DNA of 5,801 bases, taken from an uncultured Eubacteriales bacterium. Its GTDB lineage: Bacteria > Bacillota > Clostridia > Oscillospirales > Acutalibacteraceae. The stretch spans positions 1-5,801 of the forward strand of contig ONPE01000178.1 of assembly GCA_900319615.1 (NCBI GenBank), read 5' to 3'. The notes under the pieces were generated by a model. It was not told where the DNA came from and ran no database searches. It saw only the letters and a list, made by a program, of their open reading frames with translations. The translations under genes were made by a program, and so were the position numbers. Positions 5,451 to 5,801 of the stretch are shown here, one piece after another; position 1 is the stretch's first letter; every line of letters starts with the position of its first letter.

Positions 5451-5458
5451 CCGGCGGT

Positions 5459-5478
5459 TTAATACCGGTCAGTATTAA
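5459..5478. repeat. Short inverted repeat at the centre of copy 2
   Basis: TTAATAC (5459-5465) and GTATTAA (5472-5478) form a perfect 7-bp stem around CGGTCA. It lies between the two oppositely oriented repeat units, so the mreB-mreC gap as a whole reads as one large imperfect palindrome. There is no T-run, so it is not a typical terminator. Confidence 0.5.
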
Positions 5479-5502
5479 CAGAAAAGAAGTACGCCGCTTT
5501 GT

Positions 5503-5540
5503 GGGATTGCCACGGCTCCTTTACAGAGCTTCACAATGAT
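5503..5540 (-). repeat. Palindromic intergenic repeat unit (copy 2, right half, inverted)
   Basis: Read on the minus strand this unit runs from ATCATTGTG to GTGGCAATCCC (5503-5513), matching the ends of the other units. Its last 11 bases match those of the left half (5440-5450) at 10 of 11 positions, in inverted orientation. The pair could fold into a long cruciform or RNA hairpin between mreB and mreC. Confidence 0.65.
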
Positions 5541-5552
5541 TTTATGATTCAA

Positions 5553-5801
5553 TTATTCCTTCTTTGTGCGCTTGCTTGCTACAAAATTGGGGTCGAGGCG
5601 CATACCGGCGCCGTCTACTACACAGTCGAGCGGATGCGCGGCGACCTTAACCGGCATACCGGTCTCTTCTTCTACCAGCTTGTCCATGCCTCTGAGCAGC
5701 GCGCCGCCGCCGGTGAGCATGATGCCGTTGTCGATGATATCTGCGGAGAGCTCGGGCGGAGTTTTTTCCAGAGTATCGAGGATCGCTTCGATGATGGTCA
5801 T
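5553..5801 (-). CDS. mreB: Rod shape-determining protein MreB, C-terminal part (truncated by window)
   Basis: These are the last 82 residues of the bacterial actin homologue MreB, which is about 330-345 residues long, so the first three quarters lie outside the window. The segment contains ILDTLEKTPPELSADI, the nucleotide-site motif GIMLTGGGALLRGMDKLV, and EETGMPVKVAAHPLDCVVDGAG, all characteristic of MreB and its clostridial paralogues (Mbl-like proteins share them, so the paralogue is not settled). MreB forms ATP-dependent filaments under the membrane that steer side-wall synthesis. The methionine at the window edge is probably internal, as homologues continue upstream without a break. The stop is TAA at 5553-5555. 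It heads the mreB-mreC-mreD-mrdA order, although the repeat-filled gap after it may lower read-through. Confidence 0.95.
   Translation of the reverse strand: MTIIEAILDTLEKTPPELSADIIDNGIMLTGGGALLRGMDKLVEEETGMPVKVAAHPLDCVVDGAGMRLDPNFVASKRTKKE

Overview
The window looks like part of a chromosome from a Gram-positive gut-type Clostridia, probably the Ruminococcaceae/Oscillospiraceae group. This is inferred from the gene order, the moderate GC content with AT-rich intergenic gaps, strong AAGGAGG-type ribosome binding sites, GTG and TTG starts, and an MreB-MreC-MreD-PBP2-MinD-MgsA neighbourhood like that of clostridia. No species can be named from the sequence alone.

Almost everything is read from the minus strand, so the biological order runs from right to left. 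At the right edge is the 3' end of mreB (5553-5801). A 206-bp gap full of palindromic repeat units follows, then mreC (4507-5346) and mreD (3979-4494), whose start is coupled to the end of mreC. A 70-bp leader with alternative hairpins precedes the class B penicillin-binding protein PBP2/mrdA (1771-3908). A terminator-promoter unit (about 1640-1688) separates this cell-elongation set from a second small unit, minD (880-1617) plus mgsA (467-862), which ends at a strong hairpin terminator (about 390-417). A plus-strand histidine kinase tail (2-259) converges on that terminator from the left edge.

The genes form a cell-shape and division locus. MreB, MreC and MreD scaffold the elongation machinery, PBP2 is its transpeptidase, and MinD is a ParA/MinD-type ATPase normally used in division-site placement. 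Methylglyoxal synthase is a metabolic bypass enzyme that is co-transcribed with minD here.

The most notable points are these. (1) The PBP2 gene is broken at about 2461-2466 by a frame change, together with apparent loss of about 22 codons between the SxxK and SxN motifs. (2) The minD gene has no minC or minE beside it and its product lacks a recognisable C-terminal membrane-targeting helix. (3) Short palindromic repeats of one family occur at both ends of the locus, with a paired base change that preserves their stem. (4) The mrdA leader can form two mutually exclusive hairpins, one of which covers the ribosome binding site. I see no CRISPR array, tRNA, rRNA, insertion sequence with transposase, phage gene or defence system. 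Apart from these points it is a core housekeeping region.
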